DNA of 64,000 bases from Acidimicrobiia bacterium (GCA_947476745.1 CANJRG010000001.1:393616-457615), one strand, 5' to 3'. Positions 25,894 through 34,953 are shown, numbered from the stretch's first letter. A program made the numbers and translations. Notes: a model not told the origin generated them from the sequence alone.

Positions 25894-26628
25894 GTGCACC
25901 GTGGCGGCCACCAGCCCGACCGTCTCGGCCACGACGACCAGGGCCCCGAGGACGTCGCCGGTGTAGCCGCCCAGCCGACGCCGGGCCAGCGCGACAATGG
26001 CGAGCGCGCCCAGCAGCGCACCGACGAACGCAGCGGACCCCGTTCGACCGGCGAGCACCAGCACCACCGCACCGGCACCGACGCCGCTCACCGCGCCGAT
26101 CACATTCGCCCGGCGCTCCCCGAACGCGGTCGCCAGCCCGCTCGGTCGGGCGTAGGGAAGGATGACCGCGGTTGCCGCCATCAGCCCCCGCGCGCCACCC
26201 CAGAGACCGGCGAGCAGCAGGGGCGAGGGCGAAAGGGCGGTCAGGGCCGCAACCTGCAGGACGAGGGTCAGCCCGACGACCACCACGGCGAACGCCCCGA
26301 CGTCCGGGGTGCGCATCACCGTCAGGCGGCGGTCGCGGTCCATGGGGGCGAGCAGGCCGTCGGCGCAGTCGGCCAAACCGTCGAGGTGCAACATGCCGGT
26401 CAGCGCAGCGTCGAGGGCCACGATCAGCGCCGCGGCGACCAACGGTGGGGTGACCGAACCCAGCGCCCACCAGGCACCGCCGAGCACCGCCCCGAGTACC
26501 AGGCCGACCAGGCCGAAAAAGGCCGGCGCACGGTGGTGCGGCGCGCTCGCCCCGCCCACCACGGTGAGCAGCGAGCAGGCGGAGCGCCACCCGGTACCGC
26601 GGTCGGCCTGCGGCCCGCTCGAACTCAT
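25885..26628 (-). CDS. cobS: Adenosylcobinamide-GDP ribazoletransferase
   Basis: A 247-residue integral membrane protein with about six to seven helices. CobS joins alpha-ribazole to adenosylcobinamide-GDP, the last assembly step of cobalamin. The characteristic acidic loop DGLADCADGLLAPMDRDRRL with the HLDGLAD motif is present near residue 83, and AVILPYARPSGLA fits the C-terminal family core. Its ATG overlaps the stop of cobU (ATGA), so the two are co-translated. No cobT or corrin-ring genes are in the window, so this may be a salvage unit or part of a split pathway. Confidence 0.88.
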   Translation of the reverse strand: MSSSGPQADRGTGWRSACSLLTVVGGASAPHHRAPAFFGLVGLVLGAVLGGAWWALGSVTPPLVAAALIVALDAALTGMLHLDGLADCADGLLAPMDRDRRLTVMRTPDVGAFAVVVVGLTLVLQVAALTALSPSPLLLAGLWGGARGLMAATAVILPYARPSGLATAFGERRANVIGAVSGVGAGAVVLVLAGRTGSAAFVGALLGALAIVALARRRLGGYTGDVLGALVVVAETVGLVAATVHRP

Positions 26629-27128
26629 GGCAGCACGTCCTGCCAGCCGACGAGGGGCAGCGCCCGCCCGGCGACCACCAGCACACTGCGCTGCGCAACG
26701 TCGGCGACAGCCCGGTTGAGCGACCCGAGGGCATCGCGGAAGCGCACCCCGACCTCGGTAGGGGGATGCACGCTGAGCCCGACCTCGTCGCTCACCACGA
26801 CGGTGTCGCCCCGCCGTGCCACCAAGGCCCGGCACAACCCCTCGGCGTCGGCCACGAAGTCCTCGTGACGGGCCAGCCAGGTACCCAACGAGTCGACCAG
26901 GACGGTGCCGACGATCTCGGTCAGCGCGGCAGGCAGGGCGGTCCCGACCTCGACGGTGGCCCACTCGGCCGGACGACGGACCCGGTGGGCCTCGATGCGA
27001 GCCGTCATCGCCGCGTCGCTGTTCCACCCGGTGGCGACGTAGGTGACCGGCGGGGCCAGACCCGCCGCCCAGCGTTCCGCGAGATCGGACTTGCCCGATC
27101 GGGCACCACCGAGCACCAACACGATCAC
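26625..27128 (-). CDS. cobU: Adenosylcobinamide kinase / adenosylcobinamide-phosphate guanylyltransferase
   Basis: A 167-residue CobU/CobP protein that phosphorylates adenosylcobinamide and transfers GMP to it. The P-loop GGARSGKS is at residues 7-14; the guanylylated His is likely that in RIEAHRVRRP, and VVSDEVGLSVHP matches the family. The GTG at 27128 has TACCGT 7 nt upstream, a leaderless promoter, which fits the short N-terminus expected before the P-loop. It is followed by cobS with an overlapping start. Confidence 0.9.
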   Translation of the reverse strand: MIVLVLGGARSGKSDLAERWAAGLAPPVTYVATGWNSDAAMTARIEAHRVRRPAEWATVEVGTALPAALTEIVGTVLVDSLGTWLARHEDFVADAEGLCRALVARRGDTVVVSDEVGLSVHPPTEVGVRFRDALGSLNRAVADVAQRSVLVVAGRALPLVGWQDVLP

Positions 27129-27265
27129 CGGGCCAACGGTAGAGGACGGCGTATCGCGACGTCTGCACCCGCTGGCCGCAACGCTCCGCGCCGGCGCGCC
27201 GAACGACCCCTGAACAGGGCGAACACCAACGGCGCCGGTCCCGACCACACAGTGACCAACGTCCC

Positions 27266-27294
27266 TTGTGCTTGTGTTCACGATCGCATACGTT
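27266..27294 (+). promoter_or_regulatory. Sigma-70-type promoter for the small zinc-ribbon gene
   Basis: TTGTGC (27266-27271), a 17-bp spacer and TACGTT (27289-27294). Transcription from about 27301 would give a 60-nt leader with AAGGAGAG (27348-27355) before the GTG at 27361. Confidence 0.6.
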
Positions 27295-27360
27295 CTGTCC
27301 ACACCCAACCAAGCAACCGAGGCGTCGTCGAACGCCCCGTTTCCAGCAAGGAGAGTCCCC

Positions 27361-27498
27361 GTGGCCGTGGCAACAAAGTCCCGCCCCCTCGCTCAACTGT
27401 GCTCCTGTGGCCGTCCGTGCGTGCAGTACGTGACCGCCAAGGGCTGGAAGTCCGCCACCTACTGCGCGGAGTGCGCCAAGGACGAACAGGCGCGCTGA
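27361..27498 (+). CDS. 45-residue zinc-ribbon-like protein
   Basis: A very small basic protein with four conserved-looking cysteines arranged as CSCGRPC, then CAEC 19 residues later, a plausible zinc knuckle (LCSCGRPCVQYVTAKGWKSA then TYCAECAK). The GTG start is fixed by a strong Shine-Dalgarno AAGGAGAG at 27348-27355. A TTGTGC-N17-TACGTT promoter lies upstream and a strong intrinsic terminator downstream (27576-27615), so it is a self-contained and probably well expressed unit. It resembles small zinc-ribbon proteins of actinobacteria whose role is unknown; RNA or ribosome binding is a guess. Confidence 0.75.
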   Translation: MAVATKSRPLAQLCSCGRPCVQYVTAKGWKSATYCAECAKDEQAR

Positions 27499-27575
27499 GC
27501 GCCATCACGGCCTTCGACCTCGGCCCGGCGTGCCCGCCTCCCTCGGGGGCACGTAGCCACCGTGTCGTCGGAACC

Positions 27576-27615
27576 GCATCGGGCCCGGGTCCCCTCCCGG
27601 GCCCGATGCCGTTTT
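27576..27615 (+). terminator. Intrinsic terminator of the zinc-ribbon gene
   Basis: A perfect 14-bp GC-rich stem (GCATCGGGCCCGGG at 27576-27589, complement at 27596-27609) with a 6-nt loop, followed by CG and TTTT (27612-27615). The rest of the gene-free stretch 27499-27833 shows nothing else I recognise. Confidence 0.85.
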
Positions 27616-27833
27616 CCCATCCCGATCCCCCGGCCGACCTGACGCCGACAGCGAGGCCACGGCGGACGCCCGCCGGTCCCCATGACGGTCTGGGGCCTTC
27701 GGCCCGGTAAACGGATGGCCCATGGCCGCCACCGACGCCGCCGGGTTCACTGAGCACCGAAGGGGTGGTCGTCGGGCGGAAGACAGCCCCTTCACGGCGA
27801 AATGGGCGGCCTGGGAACTTTCCCCCGGGCCGC

Positions 27834-28477
27834 TCAGCCGCGTCCGGGCCCGAAATCCTCCAGATAGTGGGCCACGACCTCGTCGACGGAACGATCGGCG
27901 GGCAGGCCGAGCCGCCGGGCCTGCTCGGCATCCCAGTGGCAGGGCCACGAGGCGACGATGGCCTCCACCGCCGGGTCGGGGGCCTCGGTGATCGTGCCCA
28001 TGGACAGACCATGGGCCGCGCCGACCCGCCAGCATGTCGATCCCGCTCAGCGGCTCCCGGAAGACTCCGCTGGCGAAGGACGAGGCGGCCAGGTTCGGGC
28101 GGCCAGGTTCGGGCGGCCAGGTTCGGGCGATCACCGTCGGAAGCCGGGCGATGCGTCCATCAACCTGGCCACGGTGGGTCGCCTCGTTGACCAGCAGCTC
28201 GAGCACGACCTTGGTCATCGCGTAGGTCGAGGCCGGGACCGCCTTGGTGGCGTCCCCGGCCGGATCGGCCTCCGCGTCGGCGGACACCACCGATGCCAGG
28301 TGCACGACGGCGTCCGCCCCGGCCACCAGCTCGTCGAGGGCCGCGGCCGGATCCGTCAGGTCGATCTCGACCCGATGGCACCGATCGTCGCCACCAACCC
28401 CACCGGCTGCCGCTGGCTGCCGCTGGCGCGCCTGTCGGGGCGGCAAACCCGGCGCTGCCGGTGATGACCGTCCTCAT
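27834..28477 (-). pseudogene. Decayed D-erythronate dehydrogenase-like SDR (DenD family)
   Basis: Homology to an NAD-dependent epimerase/dehydratase can be followed through three reading frames. The start MRTVITGSAGF is in one frame; VEIDLTDPAAALDELVAGAD to REPLSGIDMLA is in a second; the C-terminal TITEAPDPAVEAIVASWP to HYLEDFGPGRG is in the third. From my memory of the family, about 45 residues are missing after SADAEADP and about 100 after REPLSG, so only 644 of roughly 960 bp remain. A 14-bp unit is tandemly repeated three times inside it (28086-28127). It cannot make a working enzyme. Confidence 0.72.
28086..28127. repeat. 14-bp tandem repeat (3 copies) in the pseudogene
   Basis: CGGCCAGGTTCGGG at 28086-28099, 28100-28113 and 28114-28127, all identical. 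It falls in the pseudogene at the place where intact relatives read RPGRPNLAAS. Confidence 0.9.
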
Positions 28478-28615
28478 CCGGCGCACCGAAGCGGCCGCGC
28501 CCGGACGCCGACCGACGTCGCAGCAGCCGCCGACCGCTGTCGCACCGGCCGGCATCGGGCGTCGGGACCCGGCCGGACCCTGTTCAGCGGTCTCCCCGGA
28601 CGCCATGATGGAACG

Positions 28616-29851
28616 GTGAGGCTTCGACCCGAGCCCGTCAGCCCTGCAGGAGCGCACGCGTGGCAGCTCGCCGACGAGCTCGCCCGGTCCTGGGAACCGT
28701 CCGCCGCCGCGCGGGACCGCGCCGGACGGTTCGATCCGGCGCTGGTGCAGGAGATCCGCCGGAGTGGCCTGACCGGCTGCACCGCACCCACCGAGCTCGG
28801 CGGCGGCGGTCTCGACCGGCTGAGCGACCTGATGGCCGTCATCCACCGTCTGGCCGTCGCTGACGGGTCGCTGGCGCTGGTGGTCCAGATGCACCTCAGT
28901 GGGGTGTGGGGCCTGGCCCGGTCCTGGCGGGCCGATCCCGACCCGCAGCGCGCGGTATTGCTGTCGGCGGTGGCGTCGGGCCGAGCGTGGCTGTGCGCCG
29001 CGGTGACCGAGGCCGGCACGAACTTCCTCCACCCCCGGGCCGTGCTGCGGGCCGGGACCGACGGCGGCTGGGTGCTCGAGGGGACCAAGGTCTTCGTCAC
29101 CGGCTCGCCAGCGGCGACCCATTTCTCGGCCAACACCCGGGTGGAGGGCGGCCCCCTCGACGGCCGGCTCGCCCAGGTCGTGGTCCCTGCCGACGCCGAC
29201 GGGGTCCACATCGAAGACAACTGGGACGGCCTCGGCATGCGAGCTTCGGGTAGCGGCGTCGTCCGCTTCGAATCGGTCCACCTCGGACCCTCGAGCATCG
29301 TCCAGCCCGGCGGGCCCTACGGCGTATTCACCGCCGGGGCGTTGTGCGGGCGGGCCTTCGGCAACGTCGGTAACGTCACCGCCATGGCCGGGCTGGCGTG
29401 CGCCGCCGAGGAACTGGCCCGCAAACGGGTCACCACCCGCAGCCGGGTCGACGCCGCCCCGCTGGCCCATCGCGCAACGGTGCGCCAGGCACTGGCGGAG
29501 CTGCAGACCGACGCCTACGCCCTCGCCGCCGTCGTCGGCCGGCTCGGCCGGCGGTCCGACGAGGTGGCCGACGCCCTACAGGACGACCCCGCGTCGGTCG
29601 ACGAGGCCCGTGCCCGGGAGTTCATGGCCGAGTTCCAGGCGGCGAAGCTCAACGTCAACCGCCTGGCCTGCCGGGTGGTCGACGCCGCTCTGGCCCTGGC
29701 CGGCGGCTCGGGTTACACCGGTGCCGACCCATTGGGACGCCTGGCCCGCGACGTACGGGCCGGTCTGTTCATGCAACCGTTCTCACCCCACGAAGGCCTC
29801 GGCTTCATCGGCGCGGTCGCCGCCGGGGTCGACCCGGACGTGCTGGCCTGA
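28616..29851 (+). CDS. Acyl-CoA dehydrogenase family protein
   Basis: A 411-residue flavoprotein of the acyl-CoA dehydrogenase superfamily: an N-terminal helical domain (about 15-115), a middle beta domain with VTEAGTNFLHPRA and WVLEGTKVFVTGSPAATHF, and a C-terminal helical bundle ending in GYTGADPLGRLARDVRAGLF. The middle domain's EAGTNF is a variant of the usual TEPxAGSD, so it may belong to the broader group that includes DNA-repair or hydroxylase-like relatives rather than beta-oxidation enzymes. The GTG at 28616 gives a sensible N-terminus. The stop is 1 bp from the next ATG region, suggesting an operon with the following anchored protein. Confidence 0.8.
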   Translation: MRLRPEPVSPAGAHAWQLADELARSWEPSAAARDRAGRFDPALVQEIRRSGLTGCTAPTELGGGGLDRLSDLMAVIHRLAVADGSLALVVQMHLSGVWGLARSWRADPDPQRAVLLSAVASGRAWLCAAVTEAGTNFLHPRAVLRAGTDGGWVLEGTKVFVTGSPAATHFSANTRVEGGPLDGRLAQVVVPADADGVHIEDNWDGLGMRASGSGVVRFESVHLGPSSIVQPGGPYGVFTAGALCGRAFGNVGNVTAMAGLACAAEELARKRVTTRSRVDAAPLAHRATVRQALAELQTDAYALAAVVGRLGRRSDEVADALQDDPASVDEARAREFMAEFQAAKLNVNRLACRVVDAALALAGGSGYTGADPLGRLARDVRAGLFMQPFSPHEGLGFIGAVAAGVDPDVLA

Positions 29852-29852
29852 C

Positions 29853-31052
29853 ATGGCCCGTTCCGACCGACGACGTCGAGGCGGCAACGGCCGCTGGCGC
29901 TGGGTCCTGGCCCTCGCGGTGCTGCTCGCCGTGGTCGCAGCGCTGGTCGTGGCCGACCGCAAGCCGTCGACACCCTCCCAACTCCTCGCGCCGACCACCG
30001 TCGGTCCGACCGAGGGCCAGGCGCCGGTCGGACCCGATGTAACCGAGACCCAACTCCCCGTACCTTCCAGCATGTCCGGCACCCTCTACGTCCTCGGGAA
30101 GGACGCCACGCTCACCGAGATCGACCTGCCGACCGGTCGCACCCGATCGGCCCGGCTCACCTTCCGGGTCGAACCCGGGCCGACCACCCAGGTGGTGCCC
30201 CTGCGCGACGTCGTGCTGATCGGAACCCGCCGGCAGGTCTTCATGGTGGATCGGGCCACCCTGGCCGAACAGAACCGGCTCGCCGACGAGCGCTGGATCG
30301 TTGGGTCCCCGGACGGCACCTGGGCGGCACTGGTGCCCTTCGGCGCCGCGGCCAGCGATGTCATCATGCTCGACGGGGCCGGCATCGCCGACCGCCAGCG
30401 CACGGTGCGGCTGCCGGCCGGGGTCACCGCCGTCGGCGCAGTGTCCGCCGGGCTGGTGCTCGACGCAGCGGGCACCCTGCAACTACGCCCACGCGACGGC
30501 ACCACCGGTCCGACTCTCGGTACCGGTCGGTATGTCGCCTCGGGGGCGACGGCGCTGGCCCGCTTGGTCTGCCAGCAGCTGACCTGCACGCTGCACACCG
30601 GCACCACCGCCCAACCCGACCAGGTGGTCCTCGACGGCGTCAACCCGGCCGGGTCGTGGGAGCTCGGTGCCGGCGGCGTGTTCGCCCCGCGTGGCGAAGC
30701 GCTGGCCATGATCTCCGTGGCCACCACCGGCTCCTCCGGCGGGGCCATGGCCCGCGTGGTCGGCCTCGGCCAGACGCCGCCGGCGTGGCGCAGCAGCCCC
30801 GTGGTGGCCGCCGAGCCGGCCACCCCACCGGCACTGGCCTTCACCGCCGACGGGGCCACGCTGGTGCACGCCTCGTCGCAGGGGCTGGTGTTCTGGGCCG
30901 TCGGCTCCGCCCCGACGACACCCGGGGCCGGTGGCGGGATGAACAAGGCCGACGAGCTGCCCTTCGCCACGCCGGTGCTGGCACTCGGGGTGACGGCACA
31001 GCCACCGCCACCGCCCCCACCTCAGTCGGGCCCGCCGCCCTCGTTCGCCTGA
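29853..31052 (+). CDS. Membrane-anchored beta-propeller-like protein
   Basis: A 399-residue protein: basic N-terminus (RRRRGG), one membrane helix (about 17-35), a Thr/Pro-rich linker, then about 300 residues of repeating four-strand-like units (LYVLGKDATLTEIDLPTG, VGSPDGTWAALVP, LAFTADGATLVHAS) that suggest a beta-propeller outside the membrane, and a Pro-rich tail with seven consecutive prolines. No catalytic motif recognised. It starts 1 bp after the acyl-CoA dehydrogenase stop. Confidence 0.65.
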   Translation: MARSDRRRRGGNGRWRWVLALAVLLAVVAALVVADRKPSTPSQLLAPTTVGPTEGQAPVGPDVTETQLPVPSSMSGTLYVLGKDATLTEIDLPTGRTRSARLTFRVEPGPTTQVVPLRDVVLIGTRRQVFMVDRATLAEQNRLADERWIVGSPDGTWAALVPFGAAASDVIMLDGAGIADRQRTVRLPAGVTAVGAVSAGLVLDAAGTLQLRPRDGTTGPTLGTGRYVASGATALARLVCQQLTCTLHTGTTAQPDQVVLDGVNPAGSWELGAGGVFAPRGEALAMISVATTGSSGGAMARVVGLGQTPPAWRSSPVVAAEPATPPALAFTADGATLVHASSQGLVFWAVGSAPTTPGAGGGMNKADELPFATPVLALGVTAQPPPPPPPQSGPPPSFA

Positions 31053-31117
31053 GCCGACGACGCGCGGCCTGCACCGGGGCCAGGAGGCAGAACCGGAACC
31101 GTCGCTAGTGTGACGCC

Positions 31118-32911
31118 ATGTCGCTCACCGATGCCGAACGCACCGCCGCCGACGCCGCATGGGACCTCGAGACGCTGCTGGGCAACGGCAACGTCGACGA
31201 TCTGCTCGACCGGGCCGCCGTTCTCGCCGAGGGTGTCGCCGGCCACCGCGGACGCCTCGCCGAGTTGTCCGCGGACGAGTGGGTAGCCCTGATGCAGACC
31301 ACCGCCGAGCTGCACGAGGTCCTCAACCGGGCCGGCAGCTACGCCGGCCTGCACACCGCTACCGACACCGCCGACCCCGAGAAGGGCGCGCTGCTCGCCC
31401 GGGTCCAGGAACGCGGGACCACCCTGTCCACCAAGCTGATCTTCTTCGACATCGAGTGGGCCGAGCTCGACGACGGCGTGGCCGAAGCGGTCCTCGTCGA
31501 CGAGCGGATGGCCTTCTGCGCCCATCACCTGCGCTCGGCCCGCCGCTACCGGCCGTATCTGCTCACCGAGGCCGAGGAACGTATCGACACCGAGAAGTCC
31601 CAGACCGCGTCGCAGGCCTGGACGCGGCTGTTCGGCGAGTTGATCTCCGCCATCGACGTCCAGCTGCCCGACCAACCCGGCCCGGTGAAGCTGGAACAGG
31701 GCCTGGCCCTGCTGTCCCATCCCGAGCGAACGGTGCGGCAGGCCGCCGCGCAGGCCGTCACCGAGGGCTTGCGGCCCGGGCTGCGCACCCGTGCCTTCAT
31801 CTTCAACACCCTGCTGCTCGACAAGTCAGTCGAGGACCGGCTCCGCTCGTACCCGACGTGGCTGTCCTCGCGAAACCTCTCCAACGAGGCGTCCGACGCC
31901 TCCGTCGACGCCCTCGTCGCCGCGGTCCAGGCCCGTTACGACCTGCCCCAGCGCTGGTATGCCACCAAGGCCGCCATCCTCGGCGTCGACCGTCTCGCCG
32001 ACTACGACCGGATGGCCTCCGTCGCGGCGTCCGAGGCCGAGTTCGGCTGGACCCAGGCCAAGGACCTGGTGCTCGACAGCTACGCCAGCTTCTCACCCCA
32101 GCTTGCCGATGCAGCCCGCAGGTTCTTCGCCGAGTCGTGGATCGATGCACCGATACGGCCGGCCAAGCGGCCCGGGGCGTTCTGTGCGTACACCGTGCCG
32201 TCACACCATCCCTATGTGCTGCTCAACTGGACCGGGAAGCGCCGCGACGTGATGACCCTGGCCCACGAGCTGGGCCACGGCCTGCACGCCTACCTCGCTC
32301 GGCCACAGGGCATCTTCCACATGAGCACCCCGCTGACCCTCGCCGAGACGGCCTCGGTGTTCGGCGAGACGGTCACCTTCGGGCGGCTGCTGGAGGACAC
32401 CACCGATCCCGGCGAACGCCTGGCCCTGCTGGCGGAGAGCATCGAGGGCGCCATCGCCACGGTGTTCCGCCAGACGGCGATGAACCGGTTCGAACATGCC
32501 GTGCACACCCACCGGCGCGAGGTCGGCGAGCTGTCCCTCGACGACTTCGGCCGCCACTGGTACGAGACCCAGACGGCGATGCTCGGTGATGCCGTCGAGG
32601 TGACCGACGACTACCGGACGTGGTGGAGCTACATCCCGCACTTCATCAATACGCCGGGGTACGTGTACGCCTACGCCTACGGCCAGCTGCTGGCACTGTC
32701 GGTCTACAAGCGCTACCAGGAGCAGGGAGCCGATTTCGTGCCGGCCTACCTGCAGCTGCTCGCCACCGGCGGATCGCTGCCTCCCGAGCAGTTGGCCCGG
32801 CTGGTCGGGTGCGAGCTGACCGACCCGGGGTTCTGGGACGGCGGCCTGGCCATCATCGAGCAGCAGCTCGAAGCCGCCACTGTGGCGGCGAGGGCCGCGG
32901 GGCGGCTCTGA
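31118..32911 (+). CDS. pepF: M3-family oligoendopeptidase F
   Basis: A 597-residue zinc metallopeptidase that cuts short peptides in the cytoplasm. The zinc-binding motif HELGH is at residues 383-387 (TLAHELGHGLHAYL) and the third ligand Glu is in TLAETASVFGE. The length and the N-terminal helical half fit PepF. TAGTGT lies exactly 6 nt before the ATG and there is no Shine-Dalgarno, so the mRNA is probably leaderless. Roles in peptide turnover or signal-peptide disposal are typical of the family. Confidence 0.92.
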   Translation: MSLTDAERTAADAAWDLETLLGNGNVDDLLDRAAVLAEGVAGHRGRLAELSADEWVALMQTTAELHEVLNRAGSYAGLHTATDTADPEKGALLARVQERGTTLSTKLIFFDIEWAELDDGVAEAVLVDERMAFCAHHLRSARRYRPYLLTEAEERIDTEKSQTASQAWTRLFGELISAIDVQLPDQPGPVKLEQGLALLSHPERTVRQAAAQAVTEGLRPGLRTRAFIFNTLLLDKSVEDRLRSYPTWLSSRNLSNEASDASVDALVAAVQARYDLPQRWYATKAAILGVDRLADYDRMASVAASEAEFGWTQAKDLVLDSYASFSPQLADAARRFFAESWIDAPIRPAKRPGAFCAYTVPSHHPYVLLNWTGKRRDVMTLAHELGHGLHAYLARPQGIFHMSTPLTLAETASVFGETVTFGRLLEDTTDPGERLALLAESIEGAIATVFRQTAMNRFEHAVHTHRREVGELSLDDFGRHWYETQTAMLGDAVEVTDDYRTWWSYIPHFINTPGYVYAYAYGQLLALSVYKRYQEQGADFVPAYLQLLATGGSLPPEQLARLVGCELTDPGFWDGGLAIIEQQLEAATVAARAAGRL

Positions 32912-32915
32912 GCGC

Positions 32916-33692
32916 TCAGAGGCCCGCGATACCGGTGAAGTCCGGGTCCCGCTTGTCGAGGAACGCCGCCACCGCCTCGCGGTTGGCGGGCCCACCGACG
33001 AGCCTGGCGAAGGCCGCGACCTCGCGGTCATGCGCGGCCAGCACCGCCGTGGTGTGGTTGGCGGCCAGCATCAGGCGCTTGGTCTCCACCAGCGACGGAA
33101 TCGGGTTGGCGGCGATCTCCTGCGCCACGGCCTGGGTCTCGGCGTCGAGGTCCTCGTCGTCGCACACCCGCCAGACCAGGCCCATCTCGAGGCACTCCCG
33201 GGCGTCGAACCATCGGCCGGTCAGCAGCACGTAGGCGGCCTGCTGCCAGCCCATCCGGGCGGCGAAGGTGTAGCTGCTACCGGCTTCCGGGGCCACCCCG
33301 AGCTGCGGGAACGGCGTCCGCAAACGAGCACCTCGGGCCATCAGCGCCAGGTCGCAGTGGCCGAGGATGGTCATACCGATTCCCACGCCGATGCCGTTGA
33401 CCGCGGCGATGAGCGGCTTGGGGAACTCCGCCAGCGCACTCAGCATGGACGGGAAGTGGTAGGGCCCGGCATCAGGTCCGTAGGACGCCAGCATCTCGGT
33501 CAGGTCCTGACCCGCCGAGAAGCCGCGACCCGACCCGGTGATAACCACGACGGCGACCCCGGGGTCCTCCGCAGCGGCCGACAAGCCGTCACGGATCGCC
33601 GCGAACACCTCGTTGTTCATCGCGTTGAGCGCTTTGGGCCGGTCGATGCGCAGCGTGCGCACCCGGCCGTTGTCCTCGGTCTTGAGCACCAT
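32916..33692 (-). CDS. Enoyl-CoA hydratase/isomerase family protein
   Basis: A 258-residue crotonase. GRGFSAGQDLTEM (about residues 56-68) forms part of the CoA pocket and GVGIGMTILGHCDLALMA the oxyanion hole; PEAGSSYTF holds the PE pair. The GQDL variant is also seen in PaaG/PaaF-like phenylacetate enzymes, but no other such genes are near, so the substrate stays open. Convergent with pepF, with 4 bp between the stops. Confidence 0.87.
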   Translation of the reverse strand: MVLKTEDNGRVRTLRIDRPKALNAMNNEVFAAIRDGLSAAAEDPGVAVVVITGSGRGFSAGQDLTEMLASYGPDAGPYHFPSMLSALAEFPKPLIAAVNGIGVGIGMTILGHCDLALMARGARLRTPFPQLGVAPEAGSSYTFAARMGWQQAAYVLLTGRWFDARECLEMGLVWRVCDDEDLDAETQAVAQEIAANPIPSLVETKRLMLAANHTTAVLAAHDREVAAFARLVGGPANREAVAAFLDKRDPDFTGIAGL

Positions 33693-33740
33693 GACCAGGA
33701 GTCTGCCCGCGATCAGCCGTCGACGCCCGTCCGGAGCGGA

Positions 33741-34670
33741 TCAGGCCAGCGCGTCGACCCGGTCGCCCCGCTTGTTCAGCAGGCGTCGGCTCAGGCGACC
33801 GAGCCGCTGAACCCGCTTGAGCAGCCTGTCGCGGGCCCGCTCCGCTTCGTCGTCGAGGCCGGTCAGCTCGGGGATCCGCCAGGTGTTGTGGACCAACGGC
33901 TGCACGATGCGGTCGTGATGGGAGGCCAGGTCGTAGATACCGGCCCGGGCGATGACCTGGGCGTGCCGGTCGAACCCCGGAATGCCCAGACCGGGCATTG
34001 CGAAGTCGCGGACGACCTCCTCCAGGGCGATCACCGTGCCGCTGGGATCAGCCTCGAGGCAGGCGGTCACCATGTCCCGGTAGAACATGAAGTGCATGTT
34101 CTCGTCGAACGCGACCCGCGCCATGACGTTGTAGCCGGCCGGGTCGCCGAGCAGCTTGCCGGTGTTCAGGTGGGAGACGCGAGTGGCCAGCTCCTGCATC
34201 GCCAGGTAGCAGAACCCGATCTGCGGAGTCTGCGGCTTGGGCGTGTTTGCGCCGGTGACCTGGGCCATGCGGGCCCGCTCGAGCTCCCAGGGGTCGATCG
34301 CCCGCGACACCGTGAGATAGTCCCGGATGGCGATCGCGTGTCGGCCCTCCTCGGCGGTCCAACGCCGGGTCCAGTAGCCGTAGGCATCGTCCGTGCCGAA
34401 GACCCGGTCGATGGCGTTGAAATAGTACGGCAGGTTGTCCTCGGTGAGGAGGTTGACGTAGAGCGCCGATCGGGCCGCCTCGGACAGCGGAACCTCGCCG
34501 ACATCGGAGTCCTCCGGCTGCCAGCCTCGTTCCGGGTCGAACTCGCGTGCGCGGCCCCACGGGACCAGTTCGTGGGGGAACCACTCCTTGGAGGTGGTGA
34601 GATGGCGCTCGACCAGGCGGGCCGCGGTCGGTTCGAGCTCCGACAGCAGGGCGGCGGGGCTGAGAGTCAT
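33741..34670 (-). CDS. Acyl-ACP desaturase (DesA-type, di-iron)
   Basis: A 309-residue soluble ferritin-like desaturase that inserts double bonds into acyl-ACP chains. The two ExxH motifs that bind the di-iron centre appear as EEGRHA and DENMHF, with the outer Glu in TEDNLPYY. This matches mycobacterial DesA proteins. The start at 34670 is fixed by GGAGG (34673-34677). A DtxR/IdeR-like half-site TTAGGTTAG lies at 34702-34710, just upstream, so iron control is possible. Confidence 0.88.
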   Translation of the reverse strand: MTLSPAALLSELEPTAARLVERHLTTSKEWFPHELVPWGRAREFDPERGWQPEDSDVGEVPLSEAARSALYVNLLTEDNLPYYFNAIDRVFGTDDAYGYWTRRWTAEEGRHAIAIRDYLTVSRAIDPWELERARMAQVTGANTPKPQTPQIGFCYLAMQELATRVSHLNTGKLLGDPAGYNVMARVAFDENMHFMFYRDMVTACLEADPSGTVIALEEVVRDFAMPGLGIPGFDRHAQVIARAGIYDLASHHDRIVQPLVHNTWRIPELTGLDDEAERARDRLLKRVQRLGRLSRRLLNKRGDRVDALA

Positions 34671-34701
34671 GGTCCTCCACATCGAGCTTCGAAAAGCCAA
34701 T

Positions 34702-34720
34702 TTAGGTTAGTCGCAACGGT
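34702..34720. promoter_or_regulatory. DtxR/IdeR-like operator half-site upstream of the desaturase
   Basis: TTAGGTTAG (34702-34710) equals the left half of the recalled DtxR/IdeR box TTAGGTTAGGCTAACCTAA, but the right half (34712-34720) agrees at only 3 of 9 positions. The rest of 34671-34953 shows only a 7-bp hairpin CCGCCAC/GTGGCGG at 34776-34793. Confidence 0.3.
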
Positions 34721-34953
34721 CATTTTCCGCAGATTCGACCTGCCTTGCCCGCCGGTTCCGCACCTTCGGAACAGTCCGCCACCGCAGTGGCGGCGCCCGA
34801 GCCGTGGGTCGCGACCCTAGCGGGTAGGTCGGGGGCTACGCGCAGCCTGCCCGCCCAGCGCACCTCGTGACCCCCGGGTCAGCAGCGATCGTGCCTCCGA
34901 ACCGGGCCGCGCCCGGCCGCCCGCATCGGGGTTCACGACGACGACGCCGTGCG

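Noticed and set aside
23186..28127. The tandem repeats as CRISPR arrays
   Set aside because: The units are direct, contiguous and without spacers, and no cas genes are present.
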